From PLGF01 sp052139695 (GTDB lineage Bacteria > Verrucomicrobiota > Verrucomicrobiia > Limisphaerales > Palsa-1400), in NCBI GenBank assembly GCA_052139695.1, contig JBKQWF010000195.1, positions 1 to 14,782 of the forward strand: a stretch of DNA of 14,782 nt, in the 5' to 3' direction. A program made the translations under genes and the position numbers. This document shows, in pieces, positions 12,837 through 14,782 of the stretch. Within the stretch, counting starts at the first letter, position 1; each line of letters opens with the position of its first letter. Below the pieces are notes generated by a model. The model was not told where the DNA came from. It did no database searches and saw nothing but the letters and a program-made list of their open reading frames with translations.

Positions 12837-12858
12837 GGGTGCAGGACAAAATCGTTAC
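12837..12858 (+). repeat. Left terminal inverted repeat of the IS (22 bp)
   Basis: It starts GGGTGCAGGACA and ends ATCGTTAC, and is an exact reverse complement of 14583-14604. Identity stops sharply after the 22nd base on the inner side (TACATA against CTTATT). Confidence 0.95.
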
Positions 12859-12873
12859 TACATATCGCTATTG

Positions 12874-14283
12874 TCAGGCGGCGATTGGCAAGGGTTTGTG
12901 GTATTGTCCCCAGAACAGCCCAAATTGGCGGTTTTCCAGCAGGGTGCGAATGTCTAGGACGTTTTGCGCGCCCGCGACTCCCCAGAACATGCCCGATTGC
13001 TTCAGTCTTAGTCCGATGACGGTTTTGCAGCCCGCTTCGATCACCCCAGAGCCAATGAACAGGCCTCGTGCCAGATACTCGGCGTAACGCATCCGGTTGG
13101 TGTTGCTTTCAAAGTAAGCGATCTGTTTGAGAGCGGCCTCTGGCCGCTGGCCCCGGCGAGGCAGCCCTTGGCGGGCCTCCCGCAGGACGATCTCCAAACC
13201 GTCGGGTTGCTCCTTGAGTGTCTGGGCCCATTGCTCCCACTGCCTTTTGGCGGCCTCGCTTTTTTCTCCAAGGAGCGCTTCGGCCAGCAACTCCAAGTGC
13301 TCGGCAGCGTGAAAGAAATCCAAGATGCAGACGGCCATGGGGAAGTTCACCCGCGCCAATTCCCATACCCAAGCGGCGCCGTCGCCCAGAAAAACGACCA
13401 GCTTGGCCAGCGCCAGCCCGCGTTGGAAGGCTTCGGCGCGGAGCAAGGCTCCAAACTCCGCGGCCGGTTCCAGGGTCGCGACATAGGAGGTGCTTTGGGG
13501 ATCTCGCACCGGTTTATGCTCCTCGTCTTCTTTGGTCTGGGTGAAAACACAGCCTAACTTCACCTCGCGCGTTTTGGCGGATTGATCCTCTTGCTTGCCT
13601 TTGCGTCCCTCCGTTTCCTCTGGGCGCACCGGAATGCCGGTTCCGTCCCCCTCGACATAGAACACTTGGTCGGGAGGGGGCGGACTCAAGGGAAGGCTGG
13701 GCCGCGGCCATTGGGCCATCTGCGGCCCCAGGCGATGGACCATGCGCTGAATATGCCGGTCATTGACGGTCAAGCCGCTGTACTCCTGGAGACTCTCGGC
13801 CGCGGCCTGATAATGCTCGACCGCCCCGGCCCTGCACATCAGCCGGGCCAAGGCGGGCGTGCAACCCTCCACAATGCCCAGCGCCTCGTCCAGCGGAGCA
13901 CGTCCCCCGCCGTGGCCATCGGTGTAATAGTTGCGGCGCAACACCACTTCTCCAAAGAGACTGCCGACCTCGTTGGGGCGAGCCGCATAGCACTTTTCCC
14001 CGGGACGCGTTTGGTCTTGCTCCACCCGCCAATGGGCGTCGTTGAGCAAGTCTTCCAGAGCCCGCCGGCCATCCTGCCGCAGAGCTTCTCGAATCCCCAA
14101 CTCCAGCCATTGTGGCGACAAGGTCCCCTCCACCGCCAAGGGCGCTTTGGCTAAAGCAATGGAGGCTTCTATTTCGGAGGCGGTTTCCTGGCGGACCGAG
14201 GCCTGGAGTTTTTTTTTACTTCGCTGGTCCTCTGCGCCTGCCGGGTATGTTCGACGGTGAGATGGATGCATTCCTGAGCCCAT
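12874..14283 (-). CDS. ISKra4-like transposase, catalytic frame (ORF B)
   Basis: The frame codes for 469 residues from an internal ATG at 14283, but the first 25 or so (MGSGMHPSHRRTYPAGAEDQ) do not look like protein. The genuine protein most likely begins in ORF A and enters this frame at the A-run at 14209-14217 (residues 23-25), giving a 548-residue fusion. Conserved blocks are LFGEVVLRRNYY (109-120), VFYVEGDGTGIPV (207-219, D213), VVFLGDGAAWVW (296-307, D301), CILDFFHAAEHL (319-330) and GSGVIEAGCKTVIGLRLKQSG (411-431, E416), a DDE-type order typical of ISKra4. FGEV and the Cys-rich region following it belong to the DNA-binding part. It lacks any interrupting stop. Confidence 0.92.
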   Translation of the reverse strand: MGSGMHPSHRRTYPAGAEDQRSKKKLQASVRQETASEIEASIALAKAPLAVEGTLSPQWLELGIREALRQDGRRALEDLLNDAHWRVEQDQTRPGEKCYAARPNEVGSLFGEVVLRRNYYTDGHGGGRAPLDEALGIVEGCTPALARLMCRAGAVEHYQAAAESLQEYSGLTVNDRHIQRMVHRLGPQMAQWPRPSLPLSPPPPDQVFYVEGDGTGIPVRPEETEGRKGKQEDQSAKTREVKLGCVFTQTKEDEEHKPVRDPQSTSYVATLEPAAEFGALLRAEAFQRGLALAKLVVFLGDGAAWVWELARVNFPMAVCILDFFHAAEHLELLAEALLGEKSEAAKRQWEQWAQTLKEQPDGLEIVLREARQGLPRRGQRPEAALKQIAYFESNTNRMRYAEYLARGLFIGSGVIEAGCKTVIGLRLKQSGMFWGVAGAQNVLDIRTLLENRQFGLFWGQYHKPLPIAA

Positions 14284-14519
14284 TGCTCAAATTGCTGGCG
14301 GCCCTCCACCGCTTGGCGCAACTGCTGGGCGCGTGGGCCGGCTACCCGTTCGGAGTGGTTTTTGCCCTCCCGCCAGACTTGATATTTGAAATAGGGCCCC
14401 AAGGGATGATCGGCCTCGGCGCCCGCGCGATACTCGGCCTTGAGGGAGCCGTATTCCATTTGGTCGATCCGGGCCATTTTTTGGAGAATGATCTGACGTT
14501 GCTCGATGAATTTGCTCAT
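14169..14519 (-). CDS. N-terminal frame (ORF A) of the ISKra4-like transposase
   Basis: The product is 116 residues from the ATG at 14519, 63 bases inside the right inverted repeat. Residues 41-100 (GPYFKYQVWREGKNHSERVA, then QQLRQAVEGRQQFEQWAQ) match the small 'GPYxxYxxxxxGKxxxR' domain found at the start of ISKra4 transposases (DUF6788-like). After residue 104 the frame gives only a basic, low-complexity tail (SRPRSARKPPPK), while family-like sequence continues in the -1 frame. So ORF A alone is either a short regulatory product or the unshifted part of the full transposase. No Shine-Dalgarno is visible. Confidence 0.8.
   Translation of the reverse strand: MSKFIEQRQIILQKMARIDQMEYGSLKAEYRAGAEADHPLGPYFKYQVWREGKNHSERVAGPRAQQLRQAVEGRQQFEQWAQECIHLTVEHTRQAQRTSEVKKNSRPRSARKPPPK
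14208..14214 (-). other. Probable -1 programmed frameshift site (A AAA AAC) in the transposase
   Basis: On the minus strand ORF A reads GTA AAA AAA AAC TCC, while ORF B continues as CTC CAG GCC, one base back. The last seven bases, A AAA AAC in the ORF A frame, are a canonical X XXY YYZ slippery heptamer. A tandem -1 slip here after residue 104 fuses ORF A to ORF B at L26. The frames overlap by 115 bases (14169-14283). A simple indel in the A9 run, or a sequencing error, would look the same. Confidence 0.65.
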
Positions 14520-14533
14520 GGGACGAAATATTG

Positions 14534-14546
14534 TCTAGTAACTAGA
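14534..14546. promoter_or_regulatory. 13-base palindrome in the IS leader
   Basis: TCTAGTAACTAGA is a perfect inverted repeat (TCTAGT, central A, ACTAGA) lying 15 bases upstream of the ORF A start, between it and the right inverted repeat. Its position fits a repressor site or a small hairpin that limits transposase synthesis. No matching -10/-35 pair is convincing, so the role is inference. Confidence 0.35.
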
Positions 14547-14582
14547 TTTATTCAAGCAAAAAACAACTGGAATTCAAATAAG

Positions 14583-14604
14583 GTAACGATTTTGTCCTGC
14601 ACCC
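14583..14604 (-). repeat. Right terminal inverted repeat of the IS (22 bp)
   Basis: It reads GTAACGATTTTG and ends GCACCC on the + strand, and is an exact reverse complement of 12837-12858. It borders the right 9-bp duplication without a gap. Confidence 0.95.
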
Positions 14605-14613
14605 CCGGAAGAT
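14605..14613. repeat. Target site duplication, right copy (9 bp)
   Basis: CCGGAAGAT directly abuts the right inverted repeat and matches 12828-12836 in all nine bases. Removing the IS and one copy gives AGCCGGAAGATCAGCC as the empty site. Confidence 0.9.
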
Positions 14614-14782
14614 CAGCCACCACACGCCTAGGGGGAACTGCCGCACGCAAGCAAAACGGTCCGGGGAGCGCGACCGTCCCGGTCAATGCCACTAGTTTTT
14701 GGGCGGGGGTTTTTGGGTTGACGATTGTCTCGCCAGCACCGCCGGACCCGTTCGTGCAGGGTGCTGGGCGCGATATTCTCGC
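14614..14782. other. Flank right of the IS; no gene supported
   Basis: This is the original upstream neighbourhood of the membrane operon before the IS inserted. Two minus-strand frames are open from the window edge: one runs through, and the other (starting ENIAPSTLHERVRR) stops at 14628-14630. Neither gives a recognisable protein. A small hairpin GACCG-TCC-CGGTC is seen at about 14669-14681. It may hold the 3' end of a minus-strand gene or only the former promoter region. Confidence 0.4.

Larger units (their letters stand above)
12837..14604 (-). mobile_element. Complete ISKra4-like insertion sequence, 1768 bp
   Basis: The element is bounded by perfect 22-bp terminal inverted repeats that begin GGGTGCAGGACA, and by a perfect 9-bp target duplication (12828-12836 and 14605-14613). 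Its transposase, coded on the minus strand, has the ISKra4-family motifs. GGG ends and a 9-bp duplication agree with what I recall for the ISKra4 subgroup. Both ends and the flanks are undamaged, so the insertion is probably recent, and the element may be active if the two-frame transposase is made by frameshifting. It landed in the short spacer upstream of the four-TM/Zn-finger membrane operon. Non-coding parts are only about 37 bases at the left and 85 bases at the right end. Confidence 0.95.

Noticed and set aside
13582..14154. 190-codon + strand frame inside the IS
   Set aside because: Antisense to the ISKra4-like transposase; composition is explained by the opposite strand.
1..14782. CRISPR arrays, tRNA and rRNA genes
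   Set aside because: No regularly spaced repeats of suitable length and no recognisable tRNA or rRNA signature were seen on either strand.

Overview
The window looks like a chromosomal segment of a GC-rich, free-living, carbohydrate-degrading bacterium. The best guess is Verrucomicrobiota (Pedosphaera/Limisphaerales-like). This rests on the mix of secreted GH29, GH20 and DUF2961/GH172 proteins, a small 'MTRNGKxARLP' ORF of a kind I associate with that phylum, and the near absence of strong Shine-Dalgarno sequences. The assignment is inferred from gene content, not from a marker gene.

Layout. (1) 2-1502: the 3' end of an RHS-repeat protein. Its core ends near residue 192 and is followed by a variable C-terminal domain with two blocks resembling the His and Cys blocks of clan CD (caspase-like) cysteine peptidases. 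A small single-pass membrane protein follows directly and may be its immunity or accessory partner. (2) 1503-2364: an 862-base stretch without a large gene. It holds a 60-base hairpin, a 49-codon ORF with the best ribosome binding site in the window, and three AATTGA units exactly 10 bp apart. (3) 2365-5498 (+): a two-gene operon of exported exo-glycosidases, GH29 alpha-L-fucosidase and GH20 beta-N-acetylhexosaminidase. (4) 5595-9367 (-): a convergent pair, a DUF2961/GH172 protein followed by a large exported six-hairpin glycosidase-like protein with a C-terminal beta-sandwich module. Together the four proteins look like a locus for dismantling fucose- and HexNAc-containing glycans plus a furanoside-type linkage. 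No transporter, sulfatase or SusCD-type gene is visible. (5) 9600-10442 (-): an orphan thiM (hydroxyethylthiazole kinase) with no recognisable TPP riboswitch. (6) 10606-11766 (+): a hypothetical protein with a small helical N-terminus and proline-rich linker, in an operon with pgl (6-phosphogluconolactonase). The promoter suggests a leaderless mRNA. (7) 11859-12744 (-): a four-TM membrane protein and a Zn-finger/two-TM protein, one base apart. (8) 12837-14604: a complete ISKra4-like insertion sequence of 1768 bp with perfect 22-bp terminal inverted repeats beginning GGG, a perfect 9-bp target duplication, and a transposase split into two frames across an A AAA AAC slippery site. It sits just upstream of the membrane operon and has probably cut it off from its original upstream region. 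(9) 14614-14782: a short flank in which I cannot support a gene.

The observations most worth following up are the RHS tip with its His/Cys blocks and membrane neighbour, the intact IS with its apparent -1 frameshift, and the four-enzyme glycan locus with an unclassified six-hairpin enzyme.
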